The notes under the pieces: model-generated | What the model saw: only the letters and a program-made list of their open reading frames with translations | Told to the model about the DNA's origin: nothing | The model's database searches: none | From: an uncultured Clostridium sp. | Lineage (GTDB): Bacteria; Bacillota; Clostridia; Lachnospirales; Lachnospiraceae | DNA length: 31,296 bases | Direction of reading: 5' to 3' | Assembly (NCBI RefSeq): GCF_900547735.1 | Contig: NZ_URHZ01000068.1 | Span: 1 to 31,296 of the forward strand | Shown here: one piece after another, positions 5,253 through 13,211 of the stretch | Layout: the number at the start of each line of letters is the position of its first letter | How positions within the stretch are numbered: the stretch's first letter is position 1 | Made by a program: the position numbers and the translations under genes

Positions 5253-7988
5253 TTATCTGTTTGTAAAAATATCGATCACCGCGTGGAATATCTTTGTAAT
5301 CACTCTCCACATCCTGGTGAACGGGCCTGCCTCCTCATTTTCCGCATCTTCCATATCGGAAATGTCGGTGGCCTCGTCGTCATCGCTTATTTCGTCCGTC
5401 CTGAGTATAATCTGCAGACTGTGGGGCGACGGGTTTTTAGAGGATGTAAAGGAAATTTTGTCGGCCTCCGGATCCATGTTCAGGAAGTTATTTTCATCCT
5501 CGTACTTATCCAGTTGTTCATCCAGGGTATCCTTCATTCCCTCGCTGGCCGTTCTCACCGATGTGATGCTGTCGAGCGTGGTCAGGCTCTTATCCAACAG
5601 CCCCTGAAGACCTTCCAGGCTGTTCTTTGTGCCTGCGTCCAGAGAATCGCCTGCTGCTATCATCGTAGAGTTGACAAGGCTCAGCATATCATGTGTGCTG
5701 CCCATTGCCCTGGTCAGACGGTTCATCAGTTCCTGCGTATCCGAAAGCGCATCCAGCATGGAAGGAACATAGCTGTCCGTGGTGTCGATCAGGACTCTGG
5801 TGTCGTCCAACAGATTAATCAGTTCATCCGTAACGCTTCTGAGAGCCGATACGGTGGATGCGGTCTTGGAACCGACATTTCCCACATCACTGCACACGGC
5901 GTTAATCTTTCCAATTACCTGGCCCGCCGACTGCTGCACTGCAGTGCCGTCGCCAATCATGGCCTGGATTTTTTGAAGAATGGCTCCAACCTCGGCCGGA
6001 TAAGACGTTCCCGAAAGCGACTGGAGAACTTCCTCCACATTATCTGCATAAGGATCCAGTTCTTCGCTCCACGTCTCAAAATCATCGTCACTGACACCGC
6101 CGCTTCCCGGAAGGCCGGAAGGCCCGCCCGAAAGTGCATTCATATCCGCTTCCGTTCCAAAAGCGCGGATATCTGCTGCCGCGCCAAAGGCCTGAATGTC
6201 TGCGTCCCCGCCGGAACCGGCTTCCGGAGTTTTGGTATCTTTGGCATCGGCTGCATCAGCAGAATTGGAATGATCGGATGCTCCAGATTTGTCGGATGCG
6301 TCTGCGTTATTAGCAGAACCGGAGTTATCCGCAGCACCGGAACTGTCGGCTGTACCTGCCTTATCGGCAGATCCGGCGTTATCCGCAGCACCGGAACTGT
6401 CGGTTGTACCTGCATTATTGGCAGATCCGGCGTTATCCGCAGCACCGGCCTTGTCGGCTGTACCTGCATTATTGGCAGATCCGGAGTCGTCCGCAGCACC
6501 GGCCTTGTCGGCTGTACCTGCATTTTCAGCGGAACCGGTATTCTCCACCGCACCGGAATTGTTGACGGAGCCGGAATTATCGGCTGTATCTGCATTGTTG
6601 GCGGAACCTGTGTTCTCCGCAGAGCCGTCACTGTCGTCCGTACCGGAATTTCCCGCAGCGCCGGTACTGTCAGAAGCGGCCTCCGCCTTTTTCTTTCTGT
6701 TATAACGGAAGGAATCCGCCGATTCCAGGCTTTCTTCCAGCTCCTTAAGATCTGCGGCCGCCAGATTGTAAGCGCCTCCGCTTCCTCCAAGCTGGCCGCC
6801 CAGAATTTCCAGTATCTGCTGGATTTCCGCCGTCTGCTGGCTGATTGCGTCCGCCAGCTGCTTCTGCTCTTCCGGCGTAATTCCCTGGCTGATTCGGTCC
6901 GACATGGAGTTTAGCGAGCTCTTAAGCCCGCCCAGACGGTCGTACAGACGGTCCAGTTCATCCTGGGTGTCTTCCATTGTATTATAAATGGCATCCATAT
7001 TTGCATTAATATCGGTTACTGCGCTTCTGGCCGTTTCCAGGTATGGAATCACCTTCGACGTCTGTTCCGTCACCGAGGCCAAATCATTCAGCGCCTGGGT
7101 GGAAAGGGCCTCAATCTGCTTTCTGTTTCCGTTTATCTGGCTTCTGGCATTGTCGAGGGAATTCAGTCCGCCCCTGACCTGGGTTACATCGGTCTTCATG
7201 GCTTCCATGGAACGCAGCAGCTCATTCATGCTGTCGTACATTTGATCCCCGTCCTCGCGCCAGGTATCCTTGGCCTCTTTTAAATCCTTGATGTTATTAA
7301 GCGCATCTACCGTGCCCGGAACCATCATCATGACAACGCCCACGCTCTCATAATCGTCGGTTCCGATACGCACCGTGTAGTCTCCGTCTTCGCCCGGCAG
7401 CGCGGCAAACATAACCACGGTATTATTGCCGACTGACTGGAGCTGGGAACCCGGTGCATCCACACTGTAGCATTTTTCCATATCGACCGGAAACACCACG
7501 GTCAGCACCATGTTGTTTTTATAATAGGCTCTGGCATTTTTGTTGGCAAATGCCTTCACATTGATCTCCACCAGTCCCGATGCCCCGGCCAGTTTGGAGG
7601 CTTCGGCCTCCACCCCGTTTAATTTATAGGAAATGTCAAAGGTCCACGGCAGATCCACCGAGCCCTCCGGCATGGTACACTGGTAATAAAACCGTTTATT
7701 CCCTTCCGGAAGCTGCCAGGTGACGCTGCCGTCCCCGAGCTTTGGTTCCGTCTTATCCGTCATATTGACAACCTTGTCATAAACGCCGTAATCCGTGTAC
7801 TGCTCCACACCGTTTGTGCTGCAGCCCTTCACGACGTTGACCGTGGTTGTTTTTCCGTAGTAATCCATATTGACATACATTGTCTCATCGACCTGAACCC
7901 GGGGAGCCGCCGCCCTGACCGGTGACGCCACACTCATGGAAAGCGTGACCGCCACCATCAATACTGCTGTTTTTCTTCTATGTCTCAT
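5253..7988 (-). CDS. Large secreted protein with hexapeptide tandem repeats, partner of MMPL permease
   Basis: A 911-aa protein with an N-terminal signal peptide (MRHRRKTAVLMVAVTLSMSV, cleavage probably near PVRAAA). A beta-rich region follows (about 30-230), then long helical/coiled stretches (about 240-410 and 640-850). Between residues about 450 and 577 lies a low-complexity block of roughly 20 six-residue units with consensus G-(S/T/A)-A-(D/N)-x-(A/S), such as GTADKA, GAADNA, GSANNA. The C-terminus is amphipathic (FTRMWRVITKIFHAVIDIF) and may touch the membrane. The ATG at 7988 has an AAGGAGG site inside the end of the upstream MMPL gene, and the intergenic gap is 5 bases. I do not recognise a named family. 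The gene pair suggests an exported partner of the permease, but the substrate is unknown. Confidence 0.88.
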   Translation of the reverse strand: MRHRRKTAVLMVAVTLSMSVASPVRAAAPRVQVDETMYVNMDYYGKTTTVNVVKGCSTNGVEQYTDYGVYDKVVNMTDKTEPKLGDGSVTWQLPEGNKRFYYQCTMPEGSVDLPWTFDISYKLNGVEAEASKLAGASGLVEINVKAFANKNARAYYKNNMVLTVVFPVDMEKCYSVDAPGSQLQSVGNNTVVMFAALPGEDGDYTVRIGTDDYESVGVVMMMVPGTVDALNNIKDLKEAKDTWREDGDQMYDSMNELLRSMEAMKTDVTQVRGGLNSLDNARSQINGNRKQIEALSTQALNDLASVTEQTSKVIPYLETARSAVTDINANMDAIYNTMEDTQDELDRLYDRLGGLKSSLNSMSDRISQGITPEEQKQLADAISQQTAEIQQILEILGGQLGGSGGAYNLAAADLKELEESLESADSFRYNRKKKAEAASDSTGAAGNSGTDDSDGSAENTGSANNADTADNSGSVNNSGAVENTGSAENAGTADKAGAADDSGSANNAGTADKAGAADNAGSANNAGTTDSSGAADNAGSADKAGTADSSGAADNSGSANNADASDKSGASDHSNSADAADAKDTKTPEAGSGGDADIQAFGAAADIRAFGTEADMNALSGGPSGLPGSGGVSDDDFETWSEELDPYADNVEEVLQSLSGTSYPAEVGAILQKIQAMIGDGTAVQQSAGQVIGKINAVCSDVGNVGSKTASTVSALRSVTDELINLLDDTRVLIDTTDSYVPSMLDALSDTQELMNRLTRAMGSTHDMLSLVNSTMIAAGDSLDAGTKNSLEGLQGLLDKSLTTLDSITSVRTASEGMKDTLDEQLDKYEDENNFLNMDPEADKISFTSSKNPSPHSLQIILRTDEISDDDEATDISDMEDAENEEAGPFTRMWRVITKIFHAVIDIFTNR
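6270..6650 (-). repeat. 18-bp / 54-bp nested tandem repeat in the 911-aa gene
   Basis: Tandem degenerate 18-bp units encode the hexapeptide G-(S/T/A)-A-(D/N)-x-(A/S). In the middle, groups of three units form a longer 54-bp period: the segment beginning near 6380 is nearly repeated near 6434. The plus strand is also open through this block, which produces long spurious antisense frames. Confidence 0.85.
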
Positions 7989-7993
7989 GACTT

Positions 7994-10219
7994 TCAGGCC
8001 TCCTTACCATCTTTATCATCACTGTCATTTTTCCGGGTTTTCGTCACTTTTCCCGCCAGCATTTTAAGCCGCTCACGCCGTCTTTTCCGTCTGCGTTCAA
8101 AGAATTTCCTGATTCTTTCAAACTCATTGTCCATCAGGACGTGGTCAAACAGAACGAGGAACGCCGGCATCAGGGTGCATACAAGAATCATACTCATCCA
8201 TGCGCCTCTTCCTATCAGGTGCCCCAGATCGCCGATGGCAGCTACGGATGAAATATTATAGAGGATATATCCCACAATCGTCAGGATGGAACCGGACGTT
8301 AGAATGGCGGGTATACTCCTGTTCAGCGCCTGAATGGCCGCTTCCTTTTTCTCCGCCTCTTTTCTGCATTCCAGGTAGTTGTTGGTCGTCAGAATCGCGT
8401 AGTCGACCGTGGCCCCCAACTGGATGCAGCTTACGATGATATATCCCATGAAAATCATCGTATCTCCCTTAATATAAGGAACCGCCATATTGATGAAAAT
8501 AGCCACCTCAATGGGTATCATGATAATAACCGGAATGACAACCGATTTAAAACTGAACATTACGACAAAGAAAACACCCAGCAGGGACAATACATTGACT
8601 CTGCTGTAATCCTTTGTAATTGTCGTCTCAATATCCTGTGTCGATGGAGTCGTTCCCACCAGATAGGAATCTTCCGGGTAATATTTCTTGAGCAGAACCT
8701 GGATTTCGTCGGAGCACTGGTAGGCCAGTTTGCTCTCCCCCTTACTTCTGACATAAATCAGGATTCTGGAATAGTCGTTCTTATGTAACTGCTCCGTGAT
8801 GCTCGCGGGAAGGAATTCTTCCGGCACGCCGTCCGGGAGGGAACCGGCCATAGAGGTCACGGATTTTGTATAAGGCAGCGCTTCCACATCGTCGGTAAAC
8901 GCTTTTTCATCGATTAGCGAGGTATTCGGCACCAGCGCCATCATCATATTGCTGCGCCCGAATTTCGAATTGATCAGCTGTTCATCGTCGTATACCTTGG
9001 TACCCTCGCTGGCGCCTACGGCGTCGTTGCCGAACAGGAAGCTGTTCATATTCTGGGCCGTGTAGGCAGGGATGACGAAGACCGCCACAAAGATCAGGAC
9101 TCCGTACCGTATGCGGTAAATCCCGCGGCTGAGTTTATCAAAACCCGGCATAAAGGAACGGTGGCCGGTCTTCTCAATCATCGGCGTCAGCCTCAGAATC
9201 ATGGCCGGCATGAAGAATACGACGGTCAGGAGGCTGAAGACGATTCCCTTCGCCAGTACAATACCCATATCAAAGCCGATGTTGAACTTCATAAAGGTCA
9301 GTACGATAAATCCCACGATGGTTGTAAGGCTGCTGGCGAAAATGGAGTTCAGCGCTTCGTTGATGGCATTGGTCAGGGCCTCCATCTGATCGAGCCCCTT
9401 ATTTTTCTCCCTGGTAAATGCATGGATCAGGAAGATTGAATAGTCCATGGAAACCGCCAGCTGCAAGACGGCCGACACGCTGTTTGTCAGGAATGATATC
9501 TCTCCCAGAAAAATATTGGTACCCTTGTTAATCAGAATCGCCACTCCCATGACAATCAGATACAGCACCGGCTCAAACCAGGAGTTCGTGGTCAGGCACA
9601 GGATAATGAAAATCATCAGCACGCCCAGCGAGAGAATCATCTTCATCTCCCTCGTCACGTTCTCGGCAAGCGACTTGTTCTGTACCGCCATGCCTACATA
9701 ATGGCCCTTTTCCCCTGTTATTTCTTTCATTGCGTCGATGGCCTTCGACGTTTTGCGGTTGGTGTCTCCCTTTTCAAATACGATATCCATGACCGCCGAA
9801 CCGTCTTTGTAATAATCATCAATACTGTTGAAATTAATAAAGGCGTCTGCGGAAAAGACGTCGGTGCCGGTGTCCAGCCACATAATCTGATCGACCCCGT
9901 CCACCTTTTCCAGCTTATCCTTGTACTGCTTTGCCTCATAAAGCGTCACGTCATCTATCATGACTCTTCCTGTTCCCGGATATCCGAACTTTTCCTCCAT
10001 CAGATCCAGGCCGGCTTTGGACTGGACCGTCTTCGGAAGATACCTGGTCAGGTCATAATTGATATTGACAAAGGGCGCAGCCAGTATGGAAAGAAGCACC
10101 GCCACCACAAATACAATCTCTATCAGCCGGCTTCTCTCGATGATAAATACAGGAAGAGAGAAGGAGCCCTTTTTTTCTTCAAGCTGTTTTCTTTTATCAT
10201 GTAAAAATTTCAGTCTCAT
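7994..10219 (-). CDS. MMPL/RND superfamily transporter
   Basis: A 741-aa integral membrane protein with the duplicated RND/MMPL layout. There is one membrane segment near the N-terminus (about 31-50), an extracytoplasmic domain (about 51-190), and a five-helix bundle (about 190-350) with the signature SMDYSIFLIHAF near residue 257. A second half follows: a single helix at about 370-390, an external domain, and a second helix bundle with GATVDYAIL near 600. The Asp-Tyr pairs in both signatures match the proton-relay region of the family. The C-terminus is a very basic tail (FERRRKRRRERLK). Family members export lipids, glycolipids or drugs by proton-motive force; the substrate here cannot be read from sequence. 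It is flanked in the same operon by a wall-binding protein (19 bases upstream) and the 911-aa secreted protein (5 bases downstream). Confidence 0.92.
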   Translation of the reverse strand: MRLKFLHDKRKQLEEKKGSFSLPVFIIERSRLIEIVFVVAVLLSILAAPFVNINYDLTRYLPKTVQSKAGLDLMEEKFGYPGTGRVMIDDVTLYEAKQYKDKLEKVDGVDQIMWLDTGTDVFSADAFINFNSIDDYYKDGSAVMDIVFEKGDTNRKTSKAIDAMKEITGEKGHYVGMAVQNKSLAENVTREMKMILSLGVLMIFIILCLTTNSWFEPVLYLIVMGVAILINKGTNIFLGEISFLTNSVSAVLQLAVSMDYSIFLIHAFTREKNKGLDQMEALTNAINEALNSIFASSLTTIVGFIVLTFMKFNIGFDMGIVLAKGIVFSLLTVVFFMPAMILRLTPMIEKTGHRSFMPGFDKLSRGIYRIRYGVLIFVAVFVIPAYTAQNMNSFLFGNDAVGASEGTKVYDDEQLINSKFGRSNMMMALVPNTSLIDEKAFTDDVEALPYTKSVTSMAGSLPDGVPEEFLPASITEQLHKNDYSRILIYVRSKGESKLAYQCSDEIQVLLKKYYPEDSYLVGTTPSTQDIETTITKDYSRVNVLSLLGVFFVVMFSFKSVVIPVIIMIPIEVAIFINMAVPYIKGDTMIFMGYIIVSCIQLGATVDYAILTTNNYLECRKEAEKKEAAIQALNRSIPAILTSGSILTIVGYILYNISSVAAIGDLGHLIGRGAWMSMILVCTLMPAFLVLFDHVLMDNEFERIRKFFERRRKRRRERLKMLAGKVTKTRKNDSDDKDGKEA

Positions 10220-10238
10220 GTTTACCTGCTCCTGTCTG

Positions 10239-11177
10239 TCACCTCATGAAAACGACCATAAAATAATCTTTTCCATTGACCTTTTCGTGGGCAATTCCCA
10301 TCTCTTTATAGTAGACGGCCCGGTCAGACCTCTTCTTTTCGTTGCTGTCATGGCTTCTCAAAAGTTTTTCTTCCGCCGCATCGGCTCCGTCGCAGTTCAT
10401 CAGATAAACTTCCATAATCCGTCTGCCGCTGTTATATCCGATCGATTTCAGATAATCCGTCAGAGTTCCCTCATCCGGTATCTTCCCGCTTCCATAGCCC
10501 TTCGTCCTTGCCATGGCGAGACGGTGCTCCGCAATCTCCTGGAGCTTCCCGTTTATAATGTAACTCGCATCCTTGTCGTAATTCTTTTTATCGTCCTCAT
10601 AGTAGTCCTCTTCCTCATCGCCTTCGAACGAATCCTCTTTCAGCTCATTTAAATTATCCGAAAGCGCCTGAAGTTCGGTATTGTAAAAGGCCACCGGATA
10701 GGCTCCGCCGCCCGTGTTCTTCTCTTTTCTGGCGCTTGAAAAACTTCCGTCCGCATTAAATGTGTACTGTGTATCGTCCTTTCTGAGCGTGCTGTTCTGC
10801 ATCGTGCCGTTGTCGCGGAAATAGTAATGTTTTCCGTCAATGCTCTTCCAGCCCGTAGCCATCACTCCCTCCTCATCCAGGTAATACCAGGCGTCGCCTT
10901 CCATAATCCAGCCGGTCTGCCTGAATCCGTCGTCTCCGATTCTGTACCAGTTTCCGTCGGACTGAATCCAGCCCGGAGCCGCTGCCGCGCCGTCCTGCGT
11001 TATGTACATCCACCGACCCTCGCCGTTCTGCTGAAAGCTTCCGCCATCCGCCAGCGCAGGCATTGCGGTTCCAAGGGTGAACGCCAGACAGAAAGCCGCT
11101 CCTGCAAACATCTTTCTTTTCTTTATATTCCCTGAATCAGTCTGATTTTTATGATTAAAAGTCCTGTTCTTATCCAT
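10239..11177 (-). CDS. Secreted protein with cell-wall-binding repeats and CAP/SCP-like C-terminal domain
   Basis: A 312-aa exported protein. The chosen ATG at 11177 has a GGGAGAG site; the frame extends to 11231 without support. The signal peptide lies at about residues 20-44 (KKRKMFAGAAFCLAFTLGTA). Aromatic/glycine cell-wall-binding repeats of the choline-binding type follow (for example GWIQSDGNWYRIGDDG, GWIMEGDAWYYLDEEG, GWKSIDGKHYYFRDNG). An acidic linker (EGDEEEDYYEDDKK) precedes the C-terminal 130 residues, which resemble a CAP/SCP domain: a helix LQEIAEHRLAMART, the LLRSHDSNEK segment, and a terminal MGIAHEKVNGKDYFMVVFM strand pair. The CAP domain looks degenerate, and the call is by motif reading only. 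It heads the operon with the MMPL transporter, so attachment of that system to the wall is plausible (inference). Confidence 0.83.
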   Translation of the reverse strand: MDKNRTFNHKNQTDSGNIKKRKMFAGAAFCLAFTLGTAMPALADGGSFQQNGEGRWMYITQDGAAAAPGWIQSDGNWYRIGDDGFRQTGWIMEGDAWYYLDEEGVMATGWKSIDGKHYYFRDNGTMQNSTLRKDDTQYTFNADGSFSSARKEKNTGGGAYPVAFYNTELQALSDNLNELKEDSFEGDEEEDYYEDDKKNYDKDASYIINGKLQEIAEHRLAMARTKGYGSGKIPDEGTLTDYLKSIGYNSGRRIMEVYLMNCDGADAAEEKLLRSHDSNEKKRSDRAVYYKEMGIAHEKVNGKDYFMVVFMR

Positions 11178-11265
11178 CTGCTCTCCCACTCTTTCTGCAT
11201 CGCTGCCGCGGCCCGCCTTATCCGGCCGCATCGTGTCATGAATGCCATACCGTAAATTCTGCTAA

Positions 11266-11271
11266 ATTATA
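11266..11271 (-). promoter_or_regulatory. Possible -10 box for the wall-binding/MMPL operon
   Basis: A TATAAT on the minus strand lies about 90 bases before the wall-binding protein gene, in the 130-base gap after the kinase-like gene. The -35 region (17 bases upstream) does not match consensus, so this is a weak call. Confidence 0.4.
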
Positions 11272-11307
11272 GTATGCGGCTTCTATCCTCTGCCGTTCTA
11301 ATGTTTT

Positions 11308-11949
11308 TTACTTCGCCGGGGAAGAAAATTTTTCTTCCTCCCATGAGGCCTTTCTTTCCTCCACCAGGGCCCGGATCATGGCCGCTACTTCCCTTTCCGA
11401 AAAGTGGCTGCTGTCGATCATCAGGTCGTAGCTGCTTCTGTCTCCCCATTTCTTCTTTGCATAATAGTTGTAATAATTCCGTCTTATTTTGTCCGCCTGA
11501 CGGACCAGATAGAGAGCCTCCTCTTCATCGGTCTCATAACGTTTTTTTACTTCCTCAACCCGGGATTGAAGCGGAGCGTAAATAAACACGGATACCAGCC
11601 CGTCACAATCCTCCAGCACCTTATCCGCACAGCGGCCCACAATGACACAGGAGCCTTTGTCCGCATATTTTTTTATCAGCCCGGACTGTATCGCAAAGAG
11701 TGTGTCATTCATCGGTTTTCCATAACCCGTAAACGGATTCGCCCTGGCAGGCACCTTGAACAGAAAGCGGTTGGCCTTCATCTCGTCGGCGTCCTCCAGC
11801 TCCCTTGTCTCAATTCCGCTGCAGCAGGCCGCCTCCTCTATTAAATGTCTGTCATAGCACGGAATCTCCAGTTCTTCCGCCAGCAGCTCCCCGATCCGTC
11901 TTCCGCCGCTGCCGAATTCCCTTCCTATGGAAATAACGATTTTTTTCAT
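11308..11949 (-). CDS. Cytidylate kinase-like family protein
   Basis: A 213-aa P-loop kinase-like protein. The N-terminal motif ISIGREFGSGGRRIGELLAE (residues 6-25) is characteristic of the cytidylate-kinase-like family found in many clostridia (Pfam Cytidylate_kin2 as I recall), distinct from the essential Cmk. The central VIVGRCADKVL and RQADKIRRNYYNYYAKKKWG segments also fit; the latter probably supplies the LID arginines. The true substrate is unknown. The start is supported by AGGAGG about 8 bases upstream. It is transcribed leftward from a promoter that overlaps the rightward one for the TetR gene. Confidence 0.85.
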   Translation of the reverse strand: MKKIVISIGREFGSGGRRIGELLAEELEIPCYDRHLIEEAACCSGIETRELEDADEMKANRFLFKVPARANPFTGYGKPMNDTLFAIQSGLIKKYADKGSCVIVGRCADKVLEDCDGLVSVFIYAPLQSRVEEVKKRYETDEEEALYLVRQADKIRRNYYNYYAKKKWGDRSSYDLMIDSSHFSEREVAAMIRALVEERKASWEEEKFSSPAK

Positions 11950-11983
11950 CTTTGTTCCTCCTAAGCAACATCAAATATGATAA

Positions 11984-12012
11984 TTGACATTTGTTTATTT
12001 CTAAGCTATAAT
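11984..12012 (+). promoter_or_regulatory. Consensus promoter reading toward the TetR gene
   Basis: TTGACA (11984-11989) and TATAAT (12007-12012) with an ideal 17-base spacer, a perfect match to the housekeeping sigma factor consensus. The predicted start near 12019 would give a 5' leader of about 265 bases before the TetR ATG at 12286. That leader holds a possible second promoter (TTGTTA 12138-12143, TATTAT 12160-12165, spacer 16) and an imperfect inverted repeat TCATACG...CGTATGA at about 12198-12240. Together these account for the gene-free interval 11950-12285. Confidence 0.8.
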
Positions 12013-12014
12013 GC

Positions 12015-12043
12015 ATTATACTAACTCATGAGGATTTATACAA
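12015..12043 (-). promoter_or_regulatory. Opposing promoter reading toward the kinase-like gene
   Basis: On the minus strand TTGTAT (12038-12043) and TATAAT (12015-12020) are separated by 17 bases. Its -10 box forms the right half of the 14-bp palindrome TATAATGCATTATA (12007-12020), whose left half is the -10 box of the rightward promoter. The two promoters therefore overlap and should not be occupied simultaneously (inference). Confidence 0.7.
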
Positions 12044-12285
12044 TAATCATTTTTTTACGCTTGATCTATTAACCGACATTTTTAACAAATATGTTCATTA
12101 TCAATGATTTTTGTGCAAATTAGACAAAAAGAGACAGTTGTTAAGATGCCGTTAAGAAGTATTATATAAAGAAGGCGAGAACGGTCCGGAGGACAATCAT
12201 ACGCGGGGTAGTTTCATGTTTTCGGTTCTATCCGTATGAAAATTCCGCGGTGAATATACCGGACGTGCGCAAAAGGAGAAACGTC

Positions 12286-12879
12286 ATGAAAGAAGAAAAA
12301 AAAGAGGAGAACGTTGACCGGCGAATCAGGAAGACCCGCCGCATGTTGAGAGAATGCCTGACCTCCCTGCTCAAAGAGAAACGGGTCCAGGATATTACGG
12401 TAAGAGAAATCGCCGATATGGCGGACATCAACCGCGGAACATTTTATCTGCACTATAAAGATGTATTCGATCTGATGGAACAGATTGAAAATGAACTGCT
12501 GAAAGAGCTTGAGGATATGCTGAACCATCACCAGGCCCAGGATCTCCTGTCCCGGCCTTCCCTGATCTTTGCGGAACTCTACCCCCTCGTACAGGAGAAT
12601 GCGGATATTGTTTCGATTCTGATTGGAGAAAACGGGGATCTGAATTTTGTAAACCGTCTTAAACATATCGTGCGTGAGAAATGCCTCAACGACTGGAAGG
12701 CCCTGAAGTCTCTGCGCAACTCCGATGCCTTCGATGCATACTATTCCTTTATCGTGTCGGGCTGTATTGGAATGGTCCAGTACTGGCTGGGCACCGGCAT
12801 GAAGGAGACCGCCGAGGAGCTTGCTTTTATGACGGAAGAAGTGATTCTGAATGGGATACGCGTGCTGGAGAAGGACTGA
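12286..12879 (+). CDS. TetR/AcrR family transcriptional regulator
   Basis: A 197-aa regulator. The N-terminal helix-turn-helix is at about residues 37-58 (ITVREIADMADINRGTFYLHY, the typical TetR motif). The C-terminal ligand/dimer domain includes YSFIVSGCIGMVQYWLGTG, which resembles the TetR_C domain seen with DhaS-like regulators. The ATG at 12286 follows AAAGGAG by about 8 bases; an in-frame GTG at 12250 lacks a good site. The gene stands alone, diverging from the kinase-like gene. Its targets are not evident, but the palindromic promoter region between the two genes is an obvious candidate. Confidence 0.9.
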   Translation: MKEEKKEENVDRRIRKTRRMLRECLTSLLKEKRVQDITVREIADMADINRGTFYLHYKDVFDLMEQIENELLKELEDMLNHHQAQDLLSRPSLIFAELYPLVQENADIVSILIGENGDLNFVNRLKHIVREKCLNDWKALKSLRNSDAFDAYYSFIVSGCIGMVQYWLGTGMKETAEELAFMTEEVILNGIRVLEKD

Positions 12880-12959
12880 TAATACGGGCTTCACCGGATG
12901 GATTGTCACTGTCCACACCGCATTGCGCTGTGAACAATAACACGCTTCGCGATGCACAG

Positions 12960-12982
12960 AAATGGCAAAGAACGCCATTTTG
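12960..12982 (+). terminator. Weak terminator after the TetR gene
   Basis: A 7-bp stem AAATGGC / GCCATTT (12960-12966 with 12974-12980) with a 7-base loop and a short T-run, about 80 bases after the TetR stop. The stem is short, so efficiency is doubtful. Confidence 0.4.
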
Positions 12983-13022
12983 CGAGGTATTTCCGTACAT
13001 CTTCCGCGCATCGTTTCATATC

Positions 13023-13051
13023 TTGAAAAAAATACGGTTCTAAGTTATAAT
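13023..13051 (+). promoter_or_regulatory. Promoter of the CoA-transferase gene
   Basis: TTGAAA (13023-13028) and TATAAT (13046-13051) with a 17-base spacer. The predicted start near 13058 lies only about 22 bases before an intrinsic terminator hairpin, so the transcript would have to read through or antiterminate to reach the gene at 13212. This promoter, the terminator and the dispersed repeat account for the gene-free stretch 12880-13211. Confidence 0.75.
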
Positions 13052-13079
13052 ATACGGGCGGCATTTTTATACCCGCAGC

Positions 13080-13114
13080 GCCAGCCGCAAAGCTTTTTGC
13101 GGACTGGCATTTTT
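13080..13114 (+). terminator. Intrinsic terminator in the CoA-transferase leader
   Basis: Stem GCCAG-CCGCAAA / TTTGCGG-A-CTGGC (13080-13091 with 13096-13108, one bulged A), loop GCTT, then ATTTTTAT. It could terminate the TetR transcript or act as an attenuator in the leader from the promoter at 13023-13051. An upstream GCGGC at about 13059 could pair with GCCGC in the 5' arm. Confidence 0.75.
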
Positions 13115-13165
13115 ATATCACAGAAAACCGCTATGATACAAAAAGCCCTCCGGGCAGGATGCGCA
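13110..13165 (+). repeat. Dispersed repeat, copy B
   Basis: The element begins TTTTTATATCACAG and returns as CTATGATACAAAAA: an imperfect 14-bp stem with two mismatches against the 17-bp stem of copy A. It continues AAAAAGCCCTCCGGGCAGG and ATGCGCA. The 27-base core from the second stem arm is nearly identical to copy A at 1732-1790. After the core, CGCAAAAGAG at about 13182-13191 resembles CGCAAGAG in copy A. The left end coincides with the T-tract of the terminator at 13080-13114, as in copy A. Confidence 0.75.
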
Positions 13166-13211
13166 AATGAATTGCATCACACGCAAAAGAGACAGGGAAG
13201 GAAAACAGACT

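Noticed and set aside
6140..6790. Minus-strand frame with Pro/Val/Gln repeats
   Set aside because: Out-of-frame reading of the same hexapeptide repeat; no start signal.
5124..6914. Long plus-strand frame of 596 codons opposite the 911-aa gene
   Set aside because: It exists because the hexapeptide repeat keeps several frames open. It has no credible ribosome binding site, its Cys/Ile/Arg/Gly repeats mirror the antisense of the real repeat, and it overlaps a gene with signal peptide and operon context.
12214..13011. Minus-strand frame of 265 codons over the TetR gene
   Set aside because: It lies opposite a clear TetR helix-turn-helix gene with a good start, and its translation (His/Phe-rich) has no recognisable domain.
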